DNA of 6,106 nucleotides from positions 1 to 6,106 of the forward strand of contig JARFQZ010000131.1 in the NCBI GenBank assembly GCA_029287515.1, written 5' to 3'. A model generated the notes under the pieces. The model was given only the letters and a program-made list of their open reading frames with translations, was not told where the DNA came from and made no database searches. The DNA is from Lysobacterales bacterium (lineage in GTDB: Bacteria; Pseudomonadota; Gammaproteobacteria; Xanthomonadales; SZUA-36). This document shows, one piece after another, positions 1-6,106 of the stretch; position 1 is the stretch's first letter; each line of letters begins with the position of its first letter. A program made the position numbers and the translations under genes.

Positions 1-408
1 GCGGACGTTATCCGCATCATGCAGCATCCGAAGACCATGATCGCCTCTGACGGCGGCATTCACATGCCGGCCGAGGACATGCCCCATCCCAGGAACTACG
101 GCAGCTTCGCCCGGGTGCTGGGCCGCTACGTCCGCCAGGACGGCGTGCTCGATTTTTCCGAGGCCATTCACAAGATGAGCCGGATGCCGGCGGACCGGAT
201 CGGCCTGAAGGATCGTGGCCGGGTTAACGTCGGTTCGTATGCGGATATCGCGGTCCTGGACCCCGGCGCGGTCATCGATCGCGCCACGTTCAGCAACCCG
301 CACCAGATGTCCGAAGGTGTTCACCACGTATTCGTCAACGGGCGGGCCGCACTGCTGAACGGCGAGATGACCGGTAAGCGCCCGGGCCGGGTGCTTCGCC
401 GGCGGTAA
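1..408 (+). CDS. N-acyl-D-amino-acid deacylase (D-aminoacylase family), C-terminal part
   Basis: This is the 3' end of a gene open from the first base (frame 1, 135 codons plus TAA); the start and most of the metal-dependent barrel lie outside the window. The family belongs to the amidohydrolase superfamily and hydrolyses N-acyl-D-amino acids to D-amino acid and carboxylate. What is visible fits the family's C-terminus: the late barrel motif IASDG at residues 14-18, whose Asp17 should be the conserved catalytic or metal aspartate, then MPHPRNYGSFARVLGRY, a helix with HKMSRMPADRIGL, and the closing beta-sandwich with GSYADIAVLDP and VFVNGRAAL. A basic RRR tail ends the protein. Family members are usually about 480-580 residues, so roughly three quarters is missing. 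It converges on the carboxypeptidase gene at 435-1595. The substrate cannot be told from this fragment; family assignment is fairly secure, specificity is not. Confidence 0.88.
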   Translation, partial: ADVIRIMQHPKTMIASDGGIHMPAEDMPHPRNYGSFARVLGRYVRQDGVLDFSEAIHKMSRMPADRIGLKDRGRVNVGSYADIAVLDPGAVIDRATFSNPHQMSEGVHHVFVNGRAALLNGEMTGKRPGRVLRRR

Positions 409-415
409 CCGGCGA
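396..415. terminator. small hairpin over the stop codon between convergent genes
   Basis: A perfect 7-bp inverted repeat, TCGCCGG (396-402) and CCGGCGA (409-415), encloses a 6-base loop that contains the TAA stop of the deacylase gene. It sits where the two convergent genes meet. No T-run follows on either strand, so it is not a classical intrinsic terminator. It may slow or end transcription or protect a 3' end, or it may be chance in GC-rich sequence. Confidence 0.25.
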
Positions 416-434
416 TAACGAGGGGTTCTCTGCT

Positions 435-1595
435 TCAGGGCGAGGTGGCCAGCATCACCTTCATCATTTCCTCGGCAAAAATGGTCGCGGAATATTCAAG
501 CATCTCCCGCGTGGTTTCATCGCCGCTTTCGTAAGTGACCGCGGGAATGCCCCGGCTCTTGTAAAAGTAATTCTTGGCATTGGGCTGCTCAGAGACCGGG
601 TTGGCGGCGTGCTTGAACGGAAAGTCCGGCAGACGTTGCGCCGAGGCGCCCAGCCAGATGGATGCAAAATCAGGCGGGTCTTCGGAGACGGGTTGCGTAT
701 AGAACAGGTCTTCGAAGGTCGAGTGGAAATCCAGCATCAGTTGCAGCGTCCGCCCCTCGGTTTCCTGCTGCTGCACCCACCGGATAACTGAGCTTGATTC
801 GGGCTGGGTGAATGGACCCCAGTCGCGGTTGACGTCCACGCCATTGACATTGTGACGCCAGTATCCGGCCGCGACCCCGTCCGGATTCATTACCGGCACG
901 ATGCCGAGCTTGAAACGCTCCCGGAACCGGTGAGCCAGGTCCGAATCGCCCAGGACGGTGTCTATGAAGCTCTGCATCGCAATCGCACCAGTGACCTCGG
1001 GCGGATGCTGACGCCCCATCATCAGGATGAATTCCGGCCGGTCCGCTGTTTCAGCAAGGATGATGGGACGACCCTGGACGCTTTTTCCGACCAGGCGTGT
1101 ATCCACGCCCGGTTGCGCCTCGAGCCGGTCTATCCACTGGCTGTAAAAGTCCCTGGCCAGGACCTCCTGGCCGGCCACCCATATCCTGGCCTGCTCCAGT
1201 TGGAGGTTTACCACCATTTCGTCATCCGCTGTCCTGGCCACGGTGTCCGCGGGCACACGCGCCCACTGATTGCCGTCGAGACTGGTCTTCGGCCAGTACC
1301 GGGCGTATCCGTTATGGAATTTCATCCTGATAGTCACCTGGTCACCGGGCTGGCCGCTGACCCGGTAGGCATACCAGGGGGATTTGTTGATCGGCGGTTC
1401 GTCCTCGGGAAACAGCGTCAACTCGAAATCACCAGTCTCGGAAATGGTGCAATCACCAAGTTGTCCACCATCAAAATGCGCGTCGAGCAGCGTGGTGCCG
1501 GCAGCACAGAAGTCATCCCTCTCAAATTGCTGAGGTGTGGCGCATCCGGCAAGAAAAAACGCGGTGACCAGCAAGCAGATAAGTGCTTTTTTCAT
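435..1595 (-). CDS. M14-family zinc carboxypeptidase lipoprotein, cytosolic-carboxypeptidase-like
   Basis: This is a 386-residue zinc carboxypeptidase predicted to be exported and lipid-anchored. A short basic N-terminus and hydrophobic stretch lead to the lipobox LAGC, with Cys18 as the lipidated residue. The next residue is Ala, not Asp, which favours the outer membrane. Residues about 30-145 form a beta-rich domain with WYAYRVSG and an ...RYWPKTSLDGNQW stretch, similar to the domain preceding the catalytic unit in cytosolic carboxypeptidases (AGBL/CCP type). The M14 catalytic domain follows: zinc ligands His197 and Glu200 in GRQHPPEVTG and His291 in DFHSTF; substrate-binding Asn256-Arg257 in GVDVNRDW; probable second arginine Arg247; and catalytic Glu356 in VTYESGDET. 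All expected active-site residues are present, so it should be active. It is the last gene of the leftward block, starting 2 bp after the preceding stop, with GGGA 6 bases before the ATG. Exact substrate is unknown; C-terminal trimming of peptides is inferred from the family. Confidence 0.9.
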   Translation of the reverse strand: MKKALICLLVTAFFLAGCATPQQFERDDFCAAGTTLLDAHFDGGQLGDCTISETGDFELTLFPEDEPPINKSPWYAYRVSGQPGDQVTIRMKFHNGYARYWPKTSLDGNQWARVPADTVARTADDEMVVNLQLEQARIWVAGQEVLARDFYSQWIDRLEAQPGVDTRLVGKSVQGRPIILAETADRPEFILMMGRQHPPEVTGAIAMQSFIDTVLGDSDLAHRFRERFKLGIVPVMNPDGVAAGYWRHNVNGVDVNRDWGPFTQPESSSVIRWVQQQETEGRTLQLMLDFHSTFEDLFYTQPVSEDPPDFASIWLGASAQRLPDFPFKHAANPVSEQPNAKNYFYKSRGIPAVTYESGDETTREMLEYSATIFAEEMMKVMLATSP

Positions 1596-1597
1596 TC

Positions 1598-2695
1598 TCA
1601 GTCCCGTGGGCTCGTATGATCATCCGGGCCGGGCGGCCAGGGCTGGCAGTGCTCGATAACCTGGCCTGTTCTCAAAGGCTCGTACTGCAGGGTTTCAAAA
1701 AATTTTACGAGAAAACGCCGGCTGGACCGGGCGCTGTTTTTGTCCAGGTCAGGTATTGCTCCGGTCAGGGCCAGAATCTCCTGCTGATGGTTCAGGAATT
1801 CTCCGAACAGCTGCTCCCAGTCGGCGTCCGGATCACAGAATCCCAGGAAATAGCGTTCTGTGACATCATCGATGGGCAGGCCGGGGGCCGGCCCCGCGTA
1901 ATGTGCGTTGACCAGCCCGCTCATGTCGAAATCGAAGGGCAGGGGGCGCTGATAGCCGTCCTCACCCAGCAGCAGAGCGACATTGCGTTCCCTGACGATT
2001 GACCAGTCTGTATTGCCGATCATGTACTGGAACAAGGCTACCCGGTTTGCCGCATGCAGGTCTGTCTTGCCGCTGTCGAAACTGTGGCGGTCAAGCACTT
2101 CGCTGCTGTTTCTTTCGGCCACCGACTTGAAATGTTCCGTAAAAAAAGCATAAGCGTGGATCTTGCGCGAGGGCTTGCGCGGATTCGGATAAGTCATGCG
2201 GACAAGGCGGGCCCGGATGCTGAGGTCAGTGATCTCGTTGTAGACAAGATGAGCCAGGTATTCCCTGAGCAGATATTGCTCCCAACGTGCGGGGTTGACC
2301 CGGGACTTCGCGGCTTCGAGCGACAATCCTTGCCCGCAATGCGTGGTCAGCGGCAACATGGACTGACCGTCGAAAGGCGTGTCCGTGGTTGTCTCACTGT
2401 CGAAGCGGACAAACAATAGCGGAACCGAGCAATTCCTTGTCAGTGAACGCCAGCCACCGCGGATCTTTACTTCGACGGGCAGGGATTGGGCGGCGCCATG
2501 TTCATCGATGTACTCCAGTACGGTCGCCGTGTAACTACAATCCGGGTCCTCCCGCGGGCGGCACAGTGTTTTGAAGTCCACCGGAATGGAAAGGTGCAGC
2601 ACCTCGTGACTGTCGAACAGCAGTGTATCGGCCTGCGCGTTGCCGGCGGCCAGGCCAGTAATGACGCAAATGCTGGCCAGGAACCTGCAAATCAT
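1598..2695 (-). CDS. exported protein of unknown function with CotH-kinase-like features
   Basis: The protein has 365 residues from the ATG at 2695, chosen because a signal peptide begins there: a hydrophobic segment at residues 4-18 and a cleavage site after Ala22 (AQA|DT). The open frame continues upstream inside glcB, but that extension lacks signal character. I do not recognise a named family with certainty. The order of motifs recalls the CotH spore-coat kinase fold: a beta-rich part with KIRGGWRSL (78-85) and PLLFVRFD (92-99), a helical part with QYLLREYLAHLVYNE (140-154), then FQYMIGNTDWS (222-232) as a possible catalytic-loop equivalent, and PLPFDFDMSGLVN (251-263) as a possible metal-binding DFD. 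The mature part has six cysteines (45, 53, 89, 120, 287, 350), consistent with disulfides outside the cytoplasm. The tail is proline-rich. The ATG overlaps the glcB stop as ATGA, so translation is probably coupled. Export is well supported; kinase-like function is only an inference. Confidence 0.8.
   Translation of the reverse strand: MICRFLASICVITGLAAGNAQADTLLFDSHEVLHLSIPVDFKTLCRPREDPDCSYTATVLEYIDEHGAAQSLPVEVKIRGGWRSLTRNCSVPLLFVRFDSETTTDTPFDGQSMLPLTTHCGQGLSLEAAKSRVNPARWEQYLLREYLAHLVYNEITDLSIRARLVRMTYPNPRKPSRKIHAYAFFTEHFKSVAERNSSEVLDRHSFDSGKTDLHAANRVALFQYMIGNTDWSIVRERNVALLLGEDGYQRPLPFDFDMSGLVNAHYAGPAPGLPIDDVTERYFLGFCDPDADWEQLFGEFLNHQQEILALTGAIPDLDKNSARSSRRFLVKFFETLQYEPLRTGQVIEHCQPWPPGPDDHTSPRD
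2692..2695 (-). other. ATGA stop-start overlap (translational coupling site)
   Basis: On the minus strand the glcB stop TGA (2694-2692) overlaps the ATG of the next gene (2695-2693) as ATGA. AAGGG lies immediately before this ATG, too close for an ideal Shine-Dalgarno. Initiation by ribosomes finishing glcB is therefore the simplest reading. Confidence 0.75.
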
Positions 2696-4863
2696 CCCTT
2701 GGCTTCGATCCGGCGAAGATGCAGTAATGGCTCCGTGTAGCCGCTGGGCTGCTCCCGGCCGAGGAAAACCAGGTCGCATGCAGCCTGGAAAGCCACGCTG
2801 TTATCGAAATCGGGGGCCATATTCTGGTAAAAGGGGTCACCGGAATTCTGGCCATCTACGATTTTGGCCATGCGCTTCATGGTTTCGGTGACCTGCTCGG
2901 CCGAACAGATTCCGTGATACAGCCAGTTACAGAGATGCTGGCTCGAAATCCTCAGCGTAGCGCGGTCCTCCATGAGGCCCACATTGTTGATGTCCGGCAC
3001 CTTGGAACATCCGACACCCTGGTCGACCCAGCGCACGACGTAACCCAGGATACCCTGTGCGTTGTTTTCCAGTTCCTTTTGAATGGTTTCCGCCGCCAGT
3101 TCCCGGTCTCCGAGCAATGGTGGCGTGAGAATGTCATCCAGGCTGGCCCGTGGGCGCGACATGAGCTCCTTTTGCCGTTCGGCGACGTTGTACCTGAGGT
3201 AGTGTGTCGCGTGCAGCGTTGCGGCCGTTGGCGAGGGTACCCAGGCGCAGTTGGCGCCTGCTTCCAGGTGCGCCATCTTGGTCTCCATCATGGCTTTCAT
3301 TTCATCTGGCATGGCCCACATGCCTTTGCCGATCTGCGCTTTGCCCCGGAACCCGCAGGCCAGTCCTGTATCGACGTTCCAGTCTTCGTAAGCCAGGATC
3401 CACGGTTGCTGCTTGATAGCCTCCTTGGGCAATACGGCCCCGGCCTCCATTGACGTGTGGATTTCGTCCCCGGTCCGGTCGAGAAAGCCTGTATTGATGA
3501 AAACGATACGTCCGCTGACCGCCCGGATACATTCCTTCAGGTTGACCGTGGTGCGGCGCTCCTCGTCCATGACGCCCACCTTGATGGTGTGGCGGTCCAG
3601 GCCGAGGCAATCTTCAATGCGGTCAAACAGCGTATTGGTAAATTCAACCTCTTCGGGGCCGTGCATTTTGGGCTTCACGATGTAGATGCTGCCGGTCCGG
3701 CTGTTGGGCATCGTGGTATTGCCCCTGATATTGTTCACCGCGCACAGCACGGTGACCATTCCGTCGAGGAACCCTTCAGGAATTTCATTCCCCTTGGGGT
3801 CGAGCACGGCATTGGTGGTCATCAGGTGACCCACATTGCGCACCAGCATGAGGCTACGCCCGTGGAGCCGCAGTTCCCTGCCATCAGGCGCAGTGTAAAA
3901 GCGGTCCGGATTGAGACGGCGCGTGATCATTTTGCCGCCCTTTTCGAACTCGTCCGAAAGGTCGCCTTTCATCAGCCCCAGCCAGTTTCGGTACACGTTG
4001 ACCTTGTCTTCGGCATCGACCGCAGCGACCGAGTCTTCGCAGTCCTGGATCGTGGTCAGCGCCGCTTCCAGGAAAACATCTTTTGTGCCGGAGGCGGACA
4101 TCTTGCCCACGGGGTGGTCGCGGTCAATCTGCAGTTCAATATGTACGCCGTTGTTTGCCAGCAGGACGACCTCTGATCCGCCATGCTGAGCGTATCCGGA
4201 AAACTGTGTTGGATCGGCCAGGGAGGTGCTGCTGCCGTTTTCAAGTTCGGGTTCCAGGCGTGCCGGTTGCACCGAGGTATTTACCGTGTAACGGGCTACC
4301 TGGGCGTGCCTGCCGGTTGCCAGCGGCACCACCTGGTCCAGAAAATCCGCGGCGACTTCAATGACTTTCCGGCCCCTGGCTGGATTGAAACTGCTGCCTT
4401 TTTCGCAGCCGCCCTCTTCTGAAATGACATCTGTTCCGTACAACGCATCGTACAGGCTGCCCCAGCGCGCATTGGCTGCATTCAGGGCATAACGGGGATT
4501 GCTGACCGGCACTACCAGCTGAGGCCCGGCGATTCGTGCAATTTCATCGTCGACCCCGGACGTGGAGATTTCAAAGTCGTCTCCTTCCTGCACCAAGTAG
4601 CCGATTTCCCGCAGAAATTCCTTGTATTCAGGCGCATTGATGGTTCCGGGGTGCTCCCGGTGCCAGCCATTCAACTGCGACTGTATGAGCGCGCGTTTTT
4701 TCAGGAGTACGCGGTTCTGGGGCCCAAGGTCCCTTACCAGTCCAGCCAGGCCATCCCAGAATTTATCAGGGTCTACACCGGTTCCGGGGGCAACTTCGTT
4801 TTCCACCAGGTCGTAAAGTTCTTGTGCAACGGACAAGCCGCTGCAATCGATCCTAAAGCTCAT
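2692..4863 (-). CDS. glcB: malate synthase G
   Basis: This is a complete 723-residue malate synthase G, the same length as the E. coli enzyme. It condenses glyoxylate, acetyl-CoA and water to malate and CoA in the cytoplasm, using Mg2+, and feeds glycolate- or glyoxylate-derived carbon into the TCA cycle. The isoform-G layout is visible: an N-terminal helical clasp (about 1-90), the insertion domain, the TIM barrel with VRNVGHLMTTN (341-351) and SRTGSIYIVKPKMHGPEEV (388-406), and the C-terminal plug. Expected active-site residues are present: Arg342 in RNVGH, metal-binding Glu434 (VMDEERR) and Asp462 (FLDRTGDE), Cys619 in GVGCSKVPD, and the probable catalytic base Asp633 in MEDRATLRISSQ. AGGA lies 7 bases before the ATG. 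It starts 12 bp after the cytochrome stop and overlaps the next gene by 4 bp. The glycolate oxidase genes that accompany glcB in E. coli are not in this window. Confidence 0.98.
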   Translation of the reverse strand: MSFRIDCSGLSVAQELYDLVENEVAPGTGVDPDKFWDGLAGLVRDLGPQNRVLLKKRALIQSQLNGWHREHPGTINAPEYKEFLREIGYLVQEGDDFEISTSGVDDEIARIAGPQLVVPVSNPRYALNAANARWGSLYDALYGTDVISEEGGCEKGSSFNPARGRKVIEVAADFLDQVVPLATGRHAQVARYTVNTSVQPARLEPELENGSSTSLADPTQFSGYAQHGGSEVVLLANNGVHIELQIDRDHPVGKMSASGTKDVFLEAALTTIQDCEDSVAAVDAEDKVNVYRNWLGLMKGDLSDEFEKGGKMITRRLNPDRFYTAPDGRELRLHGRSLMLVRNVGHLMTTNAVLDPKGNEIPEGFLDGMVTVLCAVNNIRGNTTMPNSRTGSIYIVKPKMHGPEEVEFTNTLFDRIEDCLGLDRHTIKVGVMDEERRTTVNLKECIRAVSGRIVFINTGFLDRTGDEIHTSMEAGAVLPKEAIKQQPWILAYEDWNVDTGLACGFRGKAQIGKGMWAMPDEMKAMMETKMAHLEAGANCAWVPSPTAATLHATHYLRYNVAERQKELMSRPRASLDDILTPPLLGDRELAAETIQKELENNAQGILGYVVRWVDQGVGCSKVPDINNVGLMEDRATLRISSQHLCNWLYHGICSAEQVTETMKRMAKIVDGQNSGDPFYQNMAPDFDNSVAFQAACDLVFLGREQPSGYTEPLLHLRRIEAKG

Positions 4864-4875
4864 CGAGTGTTCCTG

Positions 4876-5484
4876 TCAGTTTTGCTGGCTTGCGTAATAA
4901 TTCAATAAGGCTGCGATATCTGCCTCACTGAAATCGCCAAGTTTTCTCTCCATTAACGGCGGCACCATGTGTTCACCGGTTGGAACGAACTTCAGCGCAT
5001 GCTTCAGATAGGGAGCCCACTGTCCGGCAAGCCTGGGTCCGATGCCATCGGCGGTTCCGCCCTGTTCGTGGCAGGTTTCGCAGTTTTGCTGGTGGAGCGC
5101 AGCGCCCGCGTCGACCTGGCTTGCGTCAAACGACTGTGGCGCCGGAACCCAGGGCAGGCTGCTGTAATGTTCAGCCAGCATCCGCATGTCTTCTTCTGAC
5201 AATCCACCGGTGATTTTGCACATGTCCGTTTTCGGCCGGGAAGTATCACCGGTTCGATAAGCGCTCTTCACACAGGGCCGCCCCCAGACCTGGTATGACT
5301 GCAGACTTCCCCGAAGATACTTTTCGGTTTGACCGCCAATGATAGGTACGTCGGAATAAGGAGATGCCCCGTCCGGTCCGTGACAGCTTTCGCAAATTGC
5401 CGTCAATTCCCCGAACTCGCTGCTGAATACACTCCCAGGCGTGATAAACAACAGTAAAAGTACAATGATCCATACTTTGTTCAT
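4876..5484 (-). CDS. periplasmic diheme cytochrome c, c4/c553-like
   Basis: The 202-residue protein starts at the ATG 5484, which is preceded by a strong Shine-Dalgarno; a longer open frame upstream (to 5544) lacks this. A signal peptide covers about residues 1-21 (MNKVW, then a run of Ile/Leu/Val, cleavage near VFS|SE), so it should act in the periplasm. Two c-type heme sites are present: CESCH at 31-35 and CETCH at 135-139. Each is followed by a c4/c553-like half-domain, with LSEEDMRMLAEHYSSL and FSEADIAALLNYYAS as closing helices. Met88 and Met178 lie at matching positions, seven residues before those helices' Leu95 and Phe185, and are the likely axial ligands. Two further cysteines, Cys71 and Cys89, flank a segment in the first half. 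The role is electron transfer; partners are unknown. It is the first gene of the leftward block. It could equally be the cytochrome subunit of a dehydrogenase encoded elsewhere. Confidence 0.92.
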   Translation of the reverse strand: MNKVWIIVLLLLFITPGSVFSSEFGELTAICESCHGPDGASPYSDVPIIGGQTEKYLRGSLQSYQVWGRPCVKSAYRTGDTSRPKTDMCKITGGLSEEDMRMLAEHYSSLPWVPAPQSFDASQVDAGAALHQQNCETCHEQGGTADGIGPRLAGQWAPYLKHALKFVPTGEHMVPPLMERKLGDFSEADIAALLNYYASQQN

Positions 5485-5490
5485 GGCAAT

Positions 5491-5496
5491 TCCTCC
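5491..5496 (-). promoter_or_regulatory. strong Shine-Dalgarno of the cytochrome gene
   Basis: GGAGGA on the minus strand lies 6 bases before the ATG at 5484. It decides the start of the cytochrome gene in favour of the signal-peptide-bearing ATG over the upstream ATG at 5544. Confidence 0.85.
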
Positions 5497-5515
5497 GTGA
5501 TCGGCAGTCGCATTG

Positions 5516-5544
5516 AATATAAGTGCCAGAGGGGGTCCGTACAC
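5516..5544 (-). promoter_or_regulatory. weak promoter candidate for the cytochrome-glcB block
   Basis: TATATT (5521-5516, minus strand) is a fair -10 box 31 bases before the cytochrome ATG. No good -35 hexamer sits 16-18 bases further upstream; the best are GTGTAC and TGTACG, each poor against TTGACA. The element is therefore either activator-dependent or not the true promoter. An inverted repeat at 5533-5550 overlaps the -35 region. Confidence 0.3.
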
Positions 5545-5550
5545 TGACCC
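5533..5550. repeat. inverted repeat in the cytochrome upstream region
   Basis: GGGTC (5533-5537) and GACCC (5546-5550) are separated by 8 bases (CGTACACT). The repeat overlaps where a -35 element would lie relative to TATATT at 5516-5521, so it could be an operator half-site pair. Five-base arms are short enough to occur by chance. Confidence 0.2.
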
Positions 5551-5611
5551 ACATCACTCTCGGAGAATTGAGGGGTGCGAGGCTTTGATACACCGCATGA
5601 ACCGCTTCATC

Positions 5612-5641
5612 CCCGGGCCATATCAGGATAATTGGCCCGGG
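5612..5641 (-). terminator. 9-bp-stem hairpin downstream of the CAP-domain gene
   Basis: CCCGGGCCA (5612-5620) and TGGCCCGGG (5633-5641) form a perfect GC-rich 9-bp stem with a 12-base AT-rich loop. It lies 27 bp after the stop of the CAP-domain gene and before the cytochrome promoter region, where a terminator is expected. There is no T-run after it on the minus strand, so it is an atypical terminator or a 3'-end stabilising structure. A second small hairpin, ATGAA-CCGC-TTCAT (5597-5610), sits directly beside it. Confidence 0.45.
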
Positions 5642-5668
5642 AACGAAAAGAAAGGCTGGCCGGATTGT

Positions 5669-6106
5669 TCAGCCGCCCATGTCCAGTGTCCAGAAATAAT
5701 GATAGGTGTAATTGTTCCGCGTGTTGTGTCCGGCTCCCACGCCTGCATGCGTAAAATCCGGATTCATCAACAGTTCACAGTGTCCTGACGTGCTGGTCAG
5801 CCACATTCTTACGACATGACTATCTGTGCGGTTAACCGACGAGGCAGCAAGGTTTTCGCCCACCCGGGTACCGCTCCAGTAGGGGAATACGCGGCTGCCC
5901 ATACCGGTGCCATCTGCGGAGGTGTGTGAAAAATAGCCCTTGCTCGCCATGTCCATGGAGTGCTGCATGGCGATGCTGGCCAGGTCAGAATCCCATTTAA
6001 GTGCAGGTGCTGCCGGAAATTCCGTTCCGTTACAGGTTTGCGGTTGTGTCCGCGCGTCGTTGACTGCGCTCAGCAGGGATTCTGAAGTTTCGCCCGTTGT
6101 ATTGTC
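5669..6106 (-). CDS. CAP/SCP-domain (YkwD-like) protein, C-terminal part
   Basis: The frame is open from the window's right edge to TGA at 5671-5669, giving 145 residues; the N-terminus, probably with an export signal, lies outside. The visible part is nearly a whole CAP domain of the short bacterial YkwD type: LLSAVNDAR (11-19), PALKWDSDLASIAMQHS (34-50), YFSHTSADGT (58-67), VGENLAA (82-88), MWLTSTSGHCELLMNP (101-116) and the final YFWTLDMG. The conserved cavity residues are present: His61, Glu84 and His109. Cys25 and Cys110 occupy positions that often pair as a disulfide in this group, fitting an exported protein. The biochemical role of bacterial CAP proteins is not settled, so none is assigned. 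It is on the same strand as the cytochrome block but 184 bp upstream, with a hairpin between, so it is probably a separate transcription unit. Confidence 0.9.
   Translation of the reverse strand, partial: DNTTGETSESLLSAVNDARTQPQTCNGTEFPAAPALKWDSDLASIAMQHSMDMASKGYFSHTSADGTGMGSRVFPYWSGTRVGENLAASSVNRTDSHVVRMWLTSTSGHCELLMNPDFTHAGVGAGHNTRNNYTYHYFWTLDMGG

Noticed and set aside
852..1619. A 255-codon open frame on the plus strand
   Set aside because: It is antisense to the carboxypeptidase, which has a complete catalytic motif set and a lipobox. The frame's protein shows no recognisable domain or signal.
2696..2779. A 28-residue N-terminal extension of the CotH-like protein
   Set aside because: It would run inside glcB, is Arg/Pro-rich and would bury the signal peptide. 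The ATGA overlap start at 2695 is better.
3457..4176. A 239-codon open frame on the plus strand
   Set aside because: It lies wholly antisense to glcB, whose identity is certain; long antisense frames are common in GC-rich coding DNA.
5511..5529. Sigma-54-like element, TGGCAC followed by TTCAA on the minus strand
   Set aside because: The -24 half is perfect but the -12 half lacks the essential GC (TTCAA instead of TTGCA), so I do not call it.
5485..5544. A 20-residue N-terminal extension of the cytochrome from an upstream ATG
   Set aside because: It would place non-signal sequence before the signal peptide, while GGAGGA is well spaced only for the ATG at 5484.
5246..5593. A 115-codon minus-strand open frame spanning the cytochrome upstream region
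   Set aside because: It overlaps the cytochrome gene in another frame and shows no family features or ribosome binding site.

Overview
The window looks like chromosomal DNA of a heterotrophic Gram-negative bacterium, most likely a gammaproteobacterium. The support is a full-length GlcB-type malate synthase G, an outer-membrane-type lipoprotein, a periplasmic c-type cytochrome, and moderately high GC (high fifties by eye). This placement is inference; no rRNA or tRNA is present to anchor it. I see no mobile element, CRISPR array or phage gene.

Layout, left to right. At 1-408 (+) is the C-terminal end of an N-acyl-D-amino-acid deacylase (D-aminoacylase family) that begins outside the window. 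It converges, 26 bp away, on a leftward block of four tightly packed genes. Read in their own direction these are: a secreted diheme cytochrome c (5484-4876), malate synthase G glcB (4863-2692), an exported protein of unknown function with CotH-kinase-like features (2695-1598), and an M14 zinc carboxypeptidase lipoprotein (1595-435). Spacings are 12 bp, a 4-bp ATGA overlap and 2 bp, so one transcript is very likely. Upstream of the block is a 184-bp intergenic region with a strong Shine-Dalgarno, a weak promoter candidate, a small inverted repeat and a 9-bp-stem hairpin. The right edge (5669-6106, -) holds the C-terminal part of a CAP/SCP (YkwD-like) domain protein whose start lies outside.

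How the genes may fit together. Malate synthase G condenses glyoxylate with acetyl-CoA and is the only cytoplasmic central-metabolism enzyme here. Its three operon partners all carry export signals: a periplasmic electron carrier, a cysteine-rich exported protein and a surface or periplasmic peptidase. With the D-amino-acid deacylase and CAP protein alongside, the neighbourhood leans towards peptide, amino-acid or wall-derived substrate use, but a shared pathway is not shown by the sequence. The least explained gene is the exported CotH-like one, apparently translationally coupled to glcB.
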